Source: CAYPKW01 sp964411425 | GTDB lineage: Bacteria; Pseudomonadota; Alphaproteobacteria; Dongiales; Dongiaceae | Direction of reading: 5' to 3' | Assembly: GCA_964411425.1 (NCBI GenBank) | Contig: CAYPKW010000003.1 | Coordinates: 32,211 to 96,210, forward strand | DNA length: 64,000 nucleotides | Part shown: piece by piece, positions 1 to 7,505 of the stretch | Layout: each line of letters begins with the position of its first letter | Position numbering within the stretch: position 1 is the stretch's first letter | Program-made: the position numbers and the translations under genes | Notes under the pieces: model-generated | What the model saw: only the letters and a program-made list of their open reading frames with translations | The model's database searches: none | What the model was told of the DNA's origin: nothing

Positions 1-1
1 G

Positions 2-1225
2 CACGGCATCGGGCCGGCGCCGGCCCGCCAGAGCTATCTGGTCGCCGACCGCCTGCTCGAGGCGGCCAAGGCGGCGGGCGCCGACGCCGTGCATCCGGGC
101 TACGGGTTCCTCGCCGAGAACGCCCTCTTCGCGCGCGCGGTCATGGCCGCGGGCCTGGCGTGGATCGGCCCCGACCCCGAGACCATCGAGGACATGGGCG
201 ACAAGGAGCGCGCGCGGCTGCTCGCCAAGTCCGCCGGCATCCCGATCCTGCCCGGAAGCGCGCGCTTCCGCATGGGCGAGCGGGCCGGCCTCGACGAGGC
301 GGCGCGCGAGGTGGGCTTCCCGCTGCTGGTGAAGGCGTCGGCCGGGGGCGGCGGCATCGGCATGCGCCGGGTGGACGAGCCCGGCGACCTTGCCAAGGTG
401 GTGGAAGCGACCCAGACGCTGGCCGAGAGGTCGTTCGGCGACGGCGCGATCTACCTGGAGCGGCTGGTGGTGAAGGCGCGGCACGTGGAAATCCAGGTGT
501 TCGGCTTCGGCGACGGCCGCGCCGTGCACATGTTCGAGCGCGAATGCTCGATCCAGCGCCGGTTCCAGAAAATCATCGAGGAGAGCCCGGCGCCTGGCTT
601 GCCCGAGGCGACGCGCCGCGCCATGGCCGAGGCGGCCGTGGCGCTGTGCCGCCAAGAACGCTATCGCGGCGCCGGCACCGTCGAGTTCGTGCTCGACGCC
701 GACAGCGGCCGCCACTACTTCCTCGAAATGAACACCCGGATACAGGTGGAGCACCCGGTGACGGAGATGAACACCGGCCTCGATCTGGTGGGGCTGCAGA
801 TAAGGCTCGCCCGCGGCGACGATCTCACCGGCCTGACGCAAAGTGCCGTGCGCGCCCGCGGGCACGCCATCGAGGCGCGCGTCTATGCCGAGAACCCGGC
901 CAGGAATTTCCTGCCGTCGCCCGGGCCGCTCAAGGAGTTTCGCTTGCCAGCGGCGGCGCCGGACGTGAGAATCGACACCGGGGTGCGCCAGGGGGACCAG
1001 ATCACGTTCCATTACGATCCGATGATCGCCAAGGCGATCTGCCACGGCGCCGATCGTGCCGAGACCATCGACCGGCTGCGGCGGGCGCTCGGCGCCATCG
1101 CGGTCGAGGGGGTGGCGACCAACGTGCCCTTCCTCGTCCGCGTGCTGGACCATCCGGCGTTTCGGCGGGGCGACGTGTCAACGGGCTTCGTCGCGCTGCA
1201 CGAGGCGGAGCTGTTGGGGAGTTGA
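2..1225 (+). CDS. Biotin carboxylase (AccC-type), 5' end cut by window start
   Basis: ATP-dependent biotin carboxylase: it carboxylates biotin on a carrier protein using bicarbonate. The frame is open from base 2 and 407 residues are present; AccC proteins have about 450, so roughly the first 45 are outside the window. Visible are a glycine-rich ATP-grasp loop (GGGGIGMR, about residues 115-122), the ECSIQRRFQ segment and the MNTRIQVEHPVTE catalytic/ATP-Mg segment. Because carboxyltransferase-type subunits and a biotin carrier lie at 6456-8710 on the same strand, I infer that it belongs to that carboxylase rather than to acetyl-CoA carboxylase proper, but this is context only. Bases 926-998 of this gene recur exactly at 6379-6451. 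Confidence 0.9.
   Translation, partial: HGIGPAPARQSYLVADRLLEAAKAAGADAVHPGYGFLAENALFARAVMAAGLAWIGPDPETIEDMGDKERARLLAKSAGIPILPGSARFRMGERAGLDEAAREVGFPLLVKASAGGGGIGMRRVDEPGDLAKVVEATQTLAERSFGDGAIYLERLVVKARHVEIQVFGFGDGRAVHMFERECSIQRRFQKIIEESPAPGLPEATRRAMAEAAVALCRQERYRGAGTVEFVLDADSGRHYFLEMNTRIQVEHPVTEMNTGLDLVGLQIRLARGDDLTGLTQSAVRARGHAIEARVYAENPARNFLPSPGPLKEFRLPAAAPDVRIDTGVRQGDQITFHYDPMIAKAICHGADRAETIDRLRRALGAIAVEGVATNVPFLVRVLDHPAFRRGDVSTGFVALHEAELLGS
926..998 (+). repeat. 73-bp direct repeat, copy 1 (inside biotin carboxylase gene)
   Basis: This stretch codes for LKEFRLPAAAPDVRIDTG and neighbouring residues of the biotin carboxylase and is identical over 73 bases to 6379-6451. The match stops sharply: base 925 is g against t, and base 999 is a against g. 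Copy 1 is the functional, coding copy. Confidence 0.97.
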
Positions 1226-1313
1226 GTTCGATTTCGGGGGACCGGCGCGGCATCTTCGCCCTCGACGCCGGCGTCAAGGGCCTGCCGGACGGCGAATTCG
1301 CGGGGTGACCTGA

Positions 1314-2447
1314 CTACCGGTCGCCGCGTCGCTCGAACGCCGCCGCCGCGCGATTCACGGCGTCCCTGTTCAGCTCGAATCCCAGGCCTGGCAGGTCCGA
1401 GACCGGCAGCGACCCGCCGACGGTCGTGAGATCCGGCTTGGCGACGAGGTCTTCCCGCAGCAGCTGCCACATGATCTGATTGCCGTCGTCGATGTTGGGG
1501 ATCGTGGCCGCCACCTGGTTGGCGGCCGAGGTCGTGATTCCGCTCTCGAACACGCCGTGAAGACAGACGCGGATGCCAGCCGCCTCGGCGATGGCCGCGG
1601 CCTTGCGGAACCGTACCACGCCGCAGGTCTCGTGCAGCCCCAGCGTGATGACGTCGCAGGCGCCGGCGACGCAGGCCTGATAGACGTCCTGCGGCGCATA
1701 GACGCTCTGGTCGGCGGCGATGGGAATGCCGACCGTCCGGCGCAGCGCCGCCAAGTTCGTCGCCCCGCCGGCACCGGCGATCGGCTGCTCGATGAACTCG
1801 ATGTCATAAGGCGCGAGCCGCGCGAACATGAGCCGCGCCGTCATCAGGTCCCAGACCTCGTTGGCGTCGAGCCGCAACCGCGCCTGGCCGATCGCGGCGC
1901 GGACGGCGCGGACGATCTCGAGGTCGAGGTCGTTGCCGCGGCCGACCTTGACGTAGATGACGGAGTGGCCCTGGCGGACCAGTTCGCGCGCATGCGCCGC
2001 CAGTTCGGCCGGCGAGTCGCCTTGGACGAAGCCGAAATAGCCGATGCGCTCATGCAGCTTGCCGCCGAGCAACCGGTGCAGTGGCTGGCCGGCGGTCTTG
2101 CCGATCACGTCCCACAGCGCAATTTCGATGCCGGTCATGGCCTGCGCGAAATAGCGCGGCGCGCTGCCGATGCCCTGGGCGTTGAAGCCGCTGCGGTAGA
2201 ACTCGCCGATCAGCCGATTGCCGTCGTAGATGGACTGCCCGCGGAAGTTCGGGATGGCCGTATGCAGAATCGACAGCACGGGCGCGACGGTCGGGCTGGC
2301 GGTCGATTCGCCGATGCCGACGATGCCGCCGTCGGTCTCGATCTCGATCAGGATGATCTTGGCGCCCTCGTTCACGCCCTGCGCCCAGTGGTAGGGCTGC
2401 TTGAAGGCGCAGAACAGCGGGGTCGTCCGAATTTTCGTGATTATCAC
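1314..2447 (-). CDS. Enolase-superfamily enzyme (mandelate racemase/muconate lactonizing type)
   Basis: A (beta/alpha)8-barrel enzyme that abstracts a proton next to a carboxylate; the substrate cannot be told. I choose the GTG at 2447 (377 residues) because GGAGG lies 8 bases before it and the protein then begins IITKIRTTPLF, the usual start for this family; the frame stays open upstream but that sequence looks non-coding. Metal ligands fit D194 (LRLDANEVWD), E220 (FIEQPI) and D246 (IAADQ), and H297 (CLHGVFESG) may be a base. At the KxK position the sequence is KVG (K167), so the second lysine is missing, and strand six has no lysine. It lies convergent to the biotin carboxylase and downstream of a RidA gene on the same strand. 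Confidence 0.85.
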   Translation of the reverse strand: MIITKIRTTPLFCAFKQPYHWAQGVNEGAKIILIEIETDGGIVGIGESTASPTVAPVLSILHTAIPNFRGQSIYDGNRLIGEFYRSGFNAQGIGSAPRYFAQAMTGIEIALWDVIGKTAGQPLHRLLGGKLHERIGYFGFVQGDSPAELAAHARELVRQGHSVIYVKVGRGNDLDLEIVRAVRAAIGQARLRLDANEVWDLMTARLMFARLAPYDIEFIEQPIAGAGGATNLAALRRTVGIPIAADQSVYAPQDVYQACVAGACDVITLGLHETCGVVRFRKAAAIAEAAGIRVCLHGVFESGITTSAANQVAATIPNIDDGNQIMWQLLREDLVAKPDLTTVGGSLPVSDLPGLGFELNRDAVNRAAAAFERRGDR

Positions 2448-2583
2448 GGGGAGCGCCTCCGTATCGTCGATCGGAAAATCCTCACCACTTAAGCACGGAG
2501 TACACGAAGCCGTCGAATAATCCAGACCTCGTAAGCTCGGTGGCAATGTGGCGCATTCACAGCGGTGCCGCGGCCAGCGCCCG

Positions 2584-3027
2584 TCAGCGGCGCCGCGCCA
2601 CCTTGCGCTTCGCCTTTGCCTTCGCTTTCGGCCGCGCCGCCGCCCGCGCGGTCCGGCGGCCGATGTGGGCATAGGCGACGATCTCGATGCGGGCGCCCGG
2701 CACCATCAGGTCGGCGACGACCGTGGCGCGGTTGGGGTAGGGCGGCTTGAAGGCCTTGCGATAAGCCTCGTTCATGCCCGGGAAATCGGCGGGGTCCGGC
2801 AGAAAGATCAGGACCTGAGTCACGTCGTCCATGCTGCCGCCGGCGGCCGCGACGGTGCGGCGGAGGTTGTCGAGCGTCAGCGCCGCCTGCATGCCGATGT
2901 CGCCGGTTTCGATCGAGCCGTCCTCGCGGTTCGGGATCTGCGCGGTATAGAGGATGCCGTCGGCGGTCGTCGCCCATTCGAGCGGCGCGCTCACGGCCGG
3001 CAGGTGCGTCTTCACGGGCTTGCGCAT
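2584..3027 (-). CDS. RidA/YjgF/Rid family protein with basic C-terminal tail
   Basis: Rid proteins hydrolyse reactive enamines and imines made during amino acid catabolism. The first 120 or so residues match the family (ILYTAQIP near the start; NLRRTVAAAGGSMDDV; PNRATVVADLMVPGARIEI). The usual proteins stop soon after the EIVAYA segment, but this one runs on for about 24 residues of Arg, Ala and Lys including PKAKAKAKRKVARRR. The total is 147 residues, against about 125-130 for the family. Start ATG at 3027 has GGGGGAGA upstream. It probably forms a two-gene unit with the enolase-superfamily gene, 136 bases downstream, and faces away from the amino acid transporter at 3172. Function in detoxifying an intermediate of the local pathway is inference. 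Confidence 0.85.
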   Translation of the reverse strand: MRKPVKTHLPAVSAPLEWATTADGILYTAQIPNREDGSIETGDIGMQAALTLDNLRRTVAAAGGSMDDVTQVLIFLPDPADFPGMNEAYRKAFKPPYPNRATVVADLMVPGARIEIVAYAHIGRRTARAAARPKAKAKAKRKVARRR

Positions 3028-3089
3028 GGCGTTTCTCCCCCGGCGCCGACCGCCCCCTGGCGGCCGTCATTCGTATCGCGGCTGCATTA

Positions 3090-3118
3090 TTGACAGTCCG
3101 CCGCGGAAGCTCAAGAGT
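3090..3118 (+). promoter_or_regulatory. Possible promoter of the amino acid transporter operon
   Basis: A perfect TTGACA -35 box stands at 3090-3095 in the 144-base gap between the divergent RidA and binding-protein genes. Seventeen bases later the sequence is AAGAGT, a poor -10 box, so the call rests on the -35 box and position only. Confidence 0.3.
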
Positions 3119-3171
3119 AGGCGCGCCCGAGGGGGCCGTCCCATCGGGACCGAACAGACGGGAGGATGACC

Positions 3172-4047
3172 ATGACAGGTTACGCGCGGCGGGCGCTGCT
3201 GGCGCTCGCGACGGTTGGACTCACGGCCGGGCCAGCGTTGGCCGAAATCACCACCATCGAGCCGGGCAAGCTCACCATCGGCATGAACGGCGACATGCCG
3301 ATGACCCAGGTGAAGGACGGCGTGCTCTCCGGCACCGACGGCGAGCTCATGATCTATGTCGCGAAGAAGCTCGGGCTCGAGCCGGTCATCGTCCAGATGG
3401 ACTGGGCGGCGCTGATCGAGGCCACGAAGCAGGGCAAGCTCGACGTGATGCACGGCGCCATGGGCTGGATCGAGCCGCGCACCAAGATCATGAATCTGAG
3501 CGATCCAATCTACTATTTCGGCACTCTCCTGGCGCAGAAGGCCGCCAACAACTATCGAACGTTCGAGGACATGAAGGGCCGTTCGGTCGGCACCGTCACC
3601 GGCTTCACGCTGGTGCCGGAGTTGAAGGGCGTCGAGGGCATCGGCGAGGTCAAGCTATACGACACCTCGGACGGCGTGCTGCAGGATTTGGTCGCCGGCC
3701 GCCTCGACATGGCCATCCTCGATCCGCCGCTGGTGCAATGGGGCATCGTCCAGCATCCCGAATGGGACATCAAGCAGGTGCCGCTCGAACCGATGATGGA
3801 CAAATATCCGATCATGTCGGCCAAATACAACGTCATCTTCGGCGTCACCAAGGAAGAGAAGGCGCTGGAAGAGGCGATCAGCAAGATCATCGTCGAGGAC
3901 ATCTGGCCGAACTGCATCAACGTCAAGACCATGGCCAACTACGGCATGGGCGACAAGGCGTGGTTCGTGCCGCCGGACCCGAACCCGCGGACCGGCATCG
4001 ACCGCCCGTCTGACTACAAGTCGCCAACCGGCGAACACTGCTACTGA
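3172..4047 (+). CDS. ABC transporter substrate-binding protein, family 3 (polar amino acid type)
   Basis: Periplasmic receptor that delivers a small, probably amino-acid-like ligand to the permeases encoded downstream. Two ATGs lie close together (3166 and 3172); GGGAGG abuts the first with no spacing but sits 6 bases before the second, so I take 3172, giving 291 residues. A signal peptide is clear: arginines, a run of Leu/Ala/Thr, then a PALAE cleavage site. The mature part shows family features such as LTIGMNGDMP, DGELMIYVAKKLGL and WAALIEATKQGKLDVM. It opens a plus-strand series with an ATPase and two permeases (to 6337) followed by carboxylase subunits. Confidence 0.92.
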   Translation: MTGYARRALLALATVGLTAGPALAEITTIEPGKLTIGMNGDMPMTQVKDGVLSGTDGELMIYVAKKLGLEPVIVQMDWAALIEATKQGKLDVMHGAMGWIEPRTKIMNLSDPIYYFGTLLAQKAANNYRTFEDMKGRSVGTVTGFTLVPELKGVEGIGEVKLYDTSDGVLQDLVAGRLDMAILDPPLVQWGIVQHPEWDIKQVPLEPMMDKYPIMSAKYNVIFGVTKEEKALEEAISKIIVEDIWPNCINVKTMANYGMGDKAWFVPPDPNPRTGIDRPSDYKSPTGEHCY

Positions 4048-4071
4048 GCGCCGGAATTGGCAATCGATGGG

Positions 4072-4102
4072 CGTAGGGGCGGGTGTGAAACCCGCCCCTA
4101 CG
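4072..4102. repeat. GTAGGGGC palindrome between transporter genes
   Basis: A perfect hairpin: cgtaggggcgggt (4072-4084), five-base loop, then its exact complement (4090-4102). It lies between the binding-protein stop and the ATPase start. A related, less perfect copy is at 6333-6362. This type of GTAGGGGC intergenic repeat is scattered widely in environmental proteobacterial genomes. In mRNA the hairpin could protect or separate the upstream binding-protein message, which usually needs to be made in excess; that is inference. Confidence 0.85.
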
Positions 4103-4120
4103 ATTGTCGCCGGTTCGCGC

Positions 4121-4888
4121 ATGGACCCGCTGCTCCGCATCGTCGATCTGCACAAGCGCTTCGCCGAACTCGAGGTGCTGGTCGGCATCTCCATGGACGT
4201 CCGGCGCGGCGAGAAGGTCTCGATCATCGGTCCCAGCGGCTCCGGCAAGACCACGCTGCTGCGCTGCATCAACTATCTGGAGAAGCCGACCGCCGGGCAC
4301 GTCTACATCGACGGCAAGCTGATCGGCGAGAAACAAGCCAACGGCGGCTACGTCCATCTGAGCGACCGCGAATTGGCCAAGGAGCGGCAGGAGATCGGCT
4401 TCGTCTTCCAGCGCTTCAATCTGTTTCCGCACCTGACGGCGCTCGGCAACGTCACCATCGCGCCGCAGAAGGTCCTGGGCCTGGCGCGTGAGGAAGCCGA
4501 GGCGCGCGGCCGCGAGATGCTGACCAAGGTCGGCCTCGGCCACAAGATCGACGAGTATCCCGAGCGGCTGTCGGGCGGCCAGCAGCAGCGCGTCGCCATC
4601 GCCCGCGTGCTTGCCATGCAACCGAAGCTGATGCTGTTCGACGAGGCGACCTCGGCCCTCGATCCCGAACTCATCGGCGAAGTCTTGCGCGTCATGCGCC
4701 AGTTGGCCGAGGAAGGCCGCACCATGGTGATCGTGACCCACGAGATCCAGTTCGCGGGCGAGGTTTCCGACCGCGTCGTCTTCATGGATCACGGCAAGAT
4801 CGTCGAGCAGGGTCCGCCGAAGCACGTGCTGTTCGATCCGCAGCAGCAGCGCACGCGCGAATTCCTGAAGCACATCCAGGAACGCTAG
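4121..4888 (+). CDS. ABC transporter ATP-binding protein (polar amino acid type)
   Basis: The ATPase that powers the importer formed with the two permeases that follow. Motifs: Walker A GPSGSGKTT, Q-loop FVFQRFNLFPHLT, signature LSGGQQQRVAIAR, Walker B LMLFDEATSALD, and the switch histidine in VIVTHE. At 255 residues it matches GlnQ/HisP-size proteins. The frame is open back to an ATG at 4067, but those extra 18 codons translate the GTAGGGGC palindrome, so the start is placed at the ATG at 4121, although no strong ribosome binding site precedes it. The insert EKQANGGYVHLSDRELAKER between Walker A and the Q-loop is typical of HisP-like ATPases. Confidence 0.95.
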   Translation: MDPLLRIVDLHKRFAELEVLVGISMDVRRGEKVSIIGPSGSGKTTLLRCINYLEKPTAGHVYIDGKLIGEKQANGGYVHLSDRELAKERQEIGFVFQRFNLFPHLTALGNVTIAPQKVLGLAREEAEARGREMLTKVGLGHKIDEYPERLSGGQQQRVAIARVLAMQPKLMLFDEATSALDPELIGEVLRVMRQLAEEGRTMVIVTHEIQFAGEVSDRVVFMDHGKIVEQGPPKHVLFDPQQQRTREFLKHIQER

Positions 4889-4902
4889 GACGCCGGCCCG
4901 CC

Positions 4903-5568
4903 ATGGGTTTCTGGCAGATCGTCGACGAAAAAGGCTGGTATTTCCTGACCACGCTGCTCGGCGGCTGGCCGGAGACGGCCGTCGTCGCCGCCGCCGCGCT
5001 CGTGTTTGCGCTGGTTTCCGGCTTGGTCATCGCGCTCCTGCGCCTGTCGCGTTGGCGTGCGATTCGGATTCCCGCCATCGCCTATGTCGAGTTCTTTCGC
5101 GGCACGCCGGCGCTGGTGCAGCTTTTCGTCATCTATTTCGGCCTGCCCGACATCGGCTACCAGCCGTCGCCGCTGCAGGCGGCGATCGTCGGTCTCGGCC
5201 TCAACGGCGCCGCCTATCTGTCCGAGATCTACCGGGCCGGCATCGAGGCGATTCATCGCGGCCAGATGGAGGCGGCGCTGTCGCTCGGCATGACGCCGGC
5301 GCGAGGCATGCGCTACATCATCCTGCCGCAGGCCATCCGGACCATGCTGCCGCCGATCACCAACTTCGCCATCGTCCTGCTCAAGGACACGGCGATCATC
5401 TTCGCCGTGGGCGTGGTGGAAATCATGGCGCTCGCGCGAAATCTCGTGACCGAGACGTTGCAGAGCAGCGTCATCTATCTGATGGCCGGTGTCATCTACC
5501 TCTGCATGACCATCCCGATGGCCCGGTTCGCCGCCCGCCTGGAGCGGGCGAAGCAGGCGTGGCAGTAG
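4903..5568 (+). CDS. Amino acid ABC transporter permease (HisM/GlnP type), first
   Basis: Inner-membrane permease of 221 residues. The family's cytoplasmic coupling loop is plain: EAALSLGMTPARGMRYIILP, contacting the ATPase. It also has the FFRGTPALVQLF segment shared by HisQ/HisM-type proteins and several hydrophobic helices (for example around residues 25-45, 60-80 and 185-205). It starts 14 bases after the ATPase gene and is followed by a second permease, as expected for the heterodimeric membrane part of this importer class. Confidence 0.93.
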   Translation: MGFWQIVDEKGWYFLTTLLGGWPETAVVAAAALVFALVSGLVIALLRLSRWRAIRIPAIAYVEFFRGTPALVQLFVIYFGLPDIGYQPSPLQAAIVGLGLNGAAYLSEIYRAGIEAIHRGQMEAALSLGMTPARGMRYIILPQAIRTMLPPITNFAIVLLKDTAIIFAVGVVEIMALARNLVTETLQSSVIYLMAGVIYLCMTIPMARFAARLERAKQAWQ

Positions 5569-5587
5569 GGTAGGGGACGGCGTCGCG

Positions 5588-6337
5588 ATGCGCCAGCTTC
5601 CCGGCATCTATGCGGAATACATCGATCGATGGCTGCCCGAGTTGTTGTACTATTCGCTGACGACGCTCGAGATTGCGGCGGCGTCGTTCCTGCTGGCGAT
5701 CGTCATCGGTCTCGTCTTCTCGCTCATGCGGACGTCGCGCAATCGGCTGTTGCACGCCGTCGCCATCGGCTACATCGAGATCGCCCGCGGCCTGCCGATC
5801 GTCGTCGTTCTCTACATCGTCTATTTCGTGCCGCCGCAGCTGGCGCCGGATTTGAACTGGCGCTGGTTCACCACCTTCACCGGCGCCGTGCTGGGCCTGG
5901 GCATCCATGGCGGCGCCATCCTGGCCGAGGTCTTCCGCGCGGGCATCGAGGCCCTGCACAAGGGCCAGCGCGAGGCCGCGCTCTCGCTCGGCATGACGCC
6001 GGCGAAGGCCATGACCTGGATCATCCTGCCGCAGGCGCTGCGCATCGTGTTGCCGCCGGTCGCGAACTACGCCATCGGCCTGCTCAAGGACACCTCGCTC
6101 TGTTCGCTGATCGGCGCCAACGAGCTGATGAACGGCGCCAAGAGCATCGCGTTCGCCGATTACCAGCCGATGGCCGTCTTCGTCCTGGTCGCCGGCATCT
6201 ACTTCGCCATGAGCTACCCGTTGTCGCTCGCCGTCCGGTGGATGGAGTATCGCATGAGCCACGACCGTCCCCGCCCGAGACGCCCGCGCACCGGGGACCG
6301 TCTCGGTGTTCATGGCGGGACTGCAGAAACCTCGTAG
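5588..6337 (+). CDS. Amino acid ABC transporter permease (HisM/GlnP type), second
   Basis: Second membrane subunit, 249 residues, with the coupling loop EAALSLGMTPAKAMTWIILP and ARGLPIVVVLYIVYF. It lies 19 bases downstream of the first permease. The transport domain ends near MEYRMSH; the last 25 or so residues are rich in Arg, Pro and Gly and are not typical of the family. The frame is closed by a TAG that is part of the GTAGGGGC palindrome at 6333, so this tail may be an accident of repeat insertion near the original stop. That last point is inference. Confidence 0.92.
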   Translation: MRQLPGIYAEYIDRWLPELLYYSLTTLEIAAASFLLAIVIGLVFSLMRTSRNRLLHAVAIGYIEIARGLPIVVVLYIVYFVPPQLAPDLNWRWFTTFTGAVLGLGIHGGAILAEVFRAGIEALHKGQREAALSLGMTPAKAMTWIILPQALRIVLPPVANYAIGLLKDTSLCSLIGANELMNGAKSIAFADYQPMAVFVLVAGIYFAMSYPLSLAVRWMEYRMSHDRPRPRRPRTGDRLGVHGGTAETS

Positions 6338-6362
6338 GGGCAACCGGCCGGTCGCCCCTACG
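6333..6362. repeat. GTAGGGGC palindrome, second copy
   Basis: Inverted repeat with arms cgtaggggc and gcccctacg around a central accggccggt dyad. It follows the last permease codon, providing its TAG stop (6335-6337), and lies 16 bases before the 73-bp repeat copy at 6379. Same family as 4072-4102. Confidence 0.8.
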
Positions 6363-6378
6363 CGGTTCTTGCCATTTT

Positions 6379-6451
6379 CCGCTCAAGGAGTTTCGCTTGC
6401 CAGCGGCGGCGCCGGACGTGAGAATCGACACCGGGGTGCGCCAGGGGGACC
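6379..6451 (+). repeat. 73-bp direct repeat, copy 2 (leader of PxpB-like gene)
   Basis: Exact copy of bases 926-998 of the biotin carboxylase gene, here outside any intact biotin carboxylase. Its last bases (cagggggac, 6442-6450) form the only good ribosome binding site for the ATG at 6456. The two copies are in the same orientation and 5,453 bp apart. Confidence 0.97.
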
Positions 6452-6455
6452 GGCG

Positions 6456-7325
6456 ATGATCTACGAGAAACCGAAATTCATGCCCGGCGGGGATCGCTAC
6501 GTGCTGATCGAGTTCGGCAACGAGATGAACTTGGCGCTCAACTTCATGGCCCAGGGGCTGGCTGGCGCCATCGAGCATAACAAGACCAAGGGCATCATCG
6601 AAACGGCGCCGTGCTTCGCCTCGATGCTGATCCATTACGACCCCGACGCGGTCGACTTCGATACCGTGAAGGCCGAGATGCTGGAGCTGATCGGCTCGCT
6701 CGGACCGGCCGAGGACATCGAGCTCGACAGCCGGCTGTTCTACTTCCCCACGGTCTACCTCGACCCGTGGACCAAGAAGTGCATCGACGACTACTGCGAG
6801 AAGATCGCCAAGAAGGAGTACGACCCCGCCTTCATCGCGCGCCTGAACGGGCTTGCCGACGCCAAGCAGTTCGCGCGCGTGCATTCCGGCACCGAATACT
6901 GGGTCGCCTCGCTCGGCTTCTGGCCCGGCCTGCCGTTCATGATGGCGCTCGATCCGCGCTGCGTGCTGACGGCGCCCAAGTACAACCCGCCGCGCACCTG
7001 GACGCCGCAGGGCACGGTCGGCATGGGCGGCGCTTCGACCGCGATCTACCCGGTGGCGACGCCCGGCGGCTACCAGATATTCGCGCGCATCCCAGTGCCG
7101 ATCTGGGACACAGAGAAGCGCTTCCCGCAGTTCGAGGACAGCATTTGTCTGTTCAAGCCGGGCGACCGGGTGAAGTTCGTCCCGGTCACGGTCGAGGAGT
7201 TCGAGGAGACCGAGGCCAAGGTCAAGGACGGCACCTACGTCTACAACGTGGTCGAGTACCAGCGCTTCTCGGTGCGCAACTACCAGAAGTGGGTGAAGAC
7301 CCTCGACCTCAAGGCGCGGTTTTAG
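6456..7325 (+). CDS. Carboxyltransferase subunit 1, KipI/PxpB/allophanate-hydrolase-subunit-1 family
   Basis: Member of the CT_C_D family, found in urea carboxylase and as PxpB/KipI. With a partner of the CT_A_B family it transfers carboxylate from biotin or opens a lactam. Start at ATG 6456, with a GGGGG site inside the repeated 73-bp segment; length 289 residues, well above the 210-240 of KipI/PxpB. Recognisable stretches are FGNEMNLALN near the start, IHYDPDAVDF, and the core TEYWVASLGFWPGLPFMMALD with PPRTWTPQGTVGMGG and IYPVATPGGYQIFARIP. The extra length lies mainly before the core and at the C terminus. Downstream come the partner subunit and a biotin carrier. Substrate unknown: urea-like, lactam or amide compounds are possible. 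Confidence 0.85.
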   Translation: MIYEKPKFMPGGDRYVLIEFGNEMNLALNFMAQGLAGAIEHNKTKGIIETAPCFASMLIHYDPDAVDFDTVKAEMLELIGSLGPAEDIELDSRLFYFPTVYLDPWTKKCIDDYCEKIAKKEYDPAFIARLNGLADAKQFARVHSGTEYWVASLGFWPGLPFMMALDPRCVLTAPKYNPPRTWTPQGTVGMGGASTAIYPVATPGGYQIFARIPVPIWDTEKRFPQFEDSICLFKPGDRVKFVPVTVEEFEETEAKVKDGTYVYNVVEYQRFSVRNYQKWVKTLDLKARF

Positions 7326-7360
7326 TGGTTCGAACCAAACGATTGATTCCCTTCGATGGC

Positions 7361-7473
7361 CTCATCCTTCGAGACGCTCGGCTCGCGTTCGCCCTCAGGA
7401 TGACGCCTCTTGCTTGACCTCACCCTGAGGAGGCCCGAAGGGCCGTCTCGAAGGGGAGGTCAAGCACGGGTAC
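7361..7473. repeat. Intergenic inverted repeat (CCTTCGAGACG type)
   Basis: The 180-base gap between the two carboxyltransferase genes holds a long imperfect palindrome: ctcatccttcgagacg near 7362 answers cgtctcgaaggggagg near 7448. This is a known style of alphaproteobacterial intergenic repeat. It contains no reading frame of interest; the next gene has its own strong ribosome binding site after it. Confidence 0.75.
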
Positions 7474-7505
7474 AAATGTTAGAATCGGACCACTAGGAGG
7501 AAAGC

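Noticed and set aside
2448..2672. N-terminal extension of the enolase-superfamily protein
   Set aside because: Codons upstream of GTG 2447 overlap the RidA gene end and read as Arg-rich noise; the ribosome binding site fits 2447.
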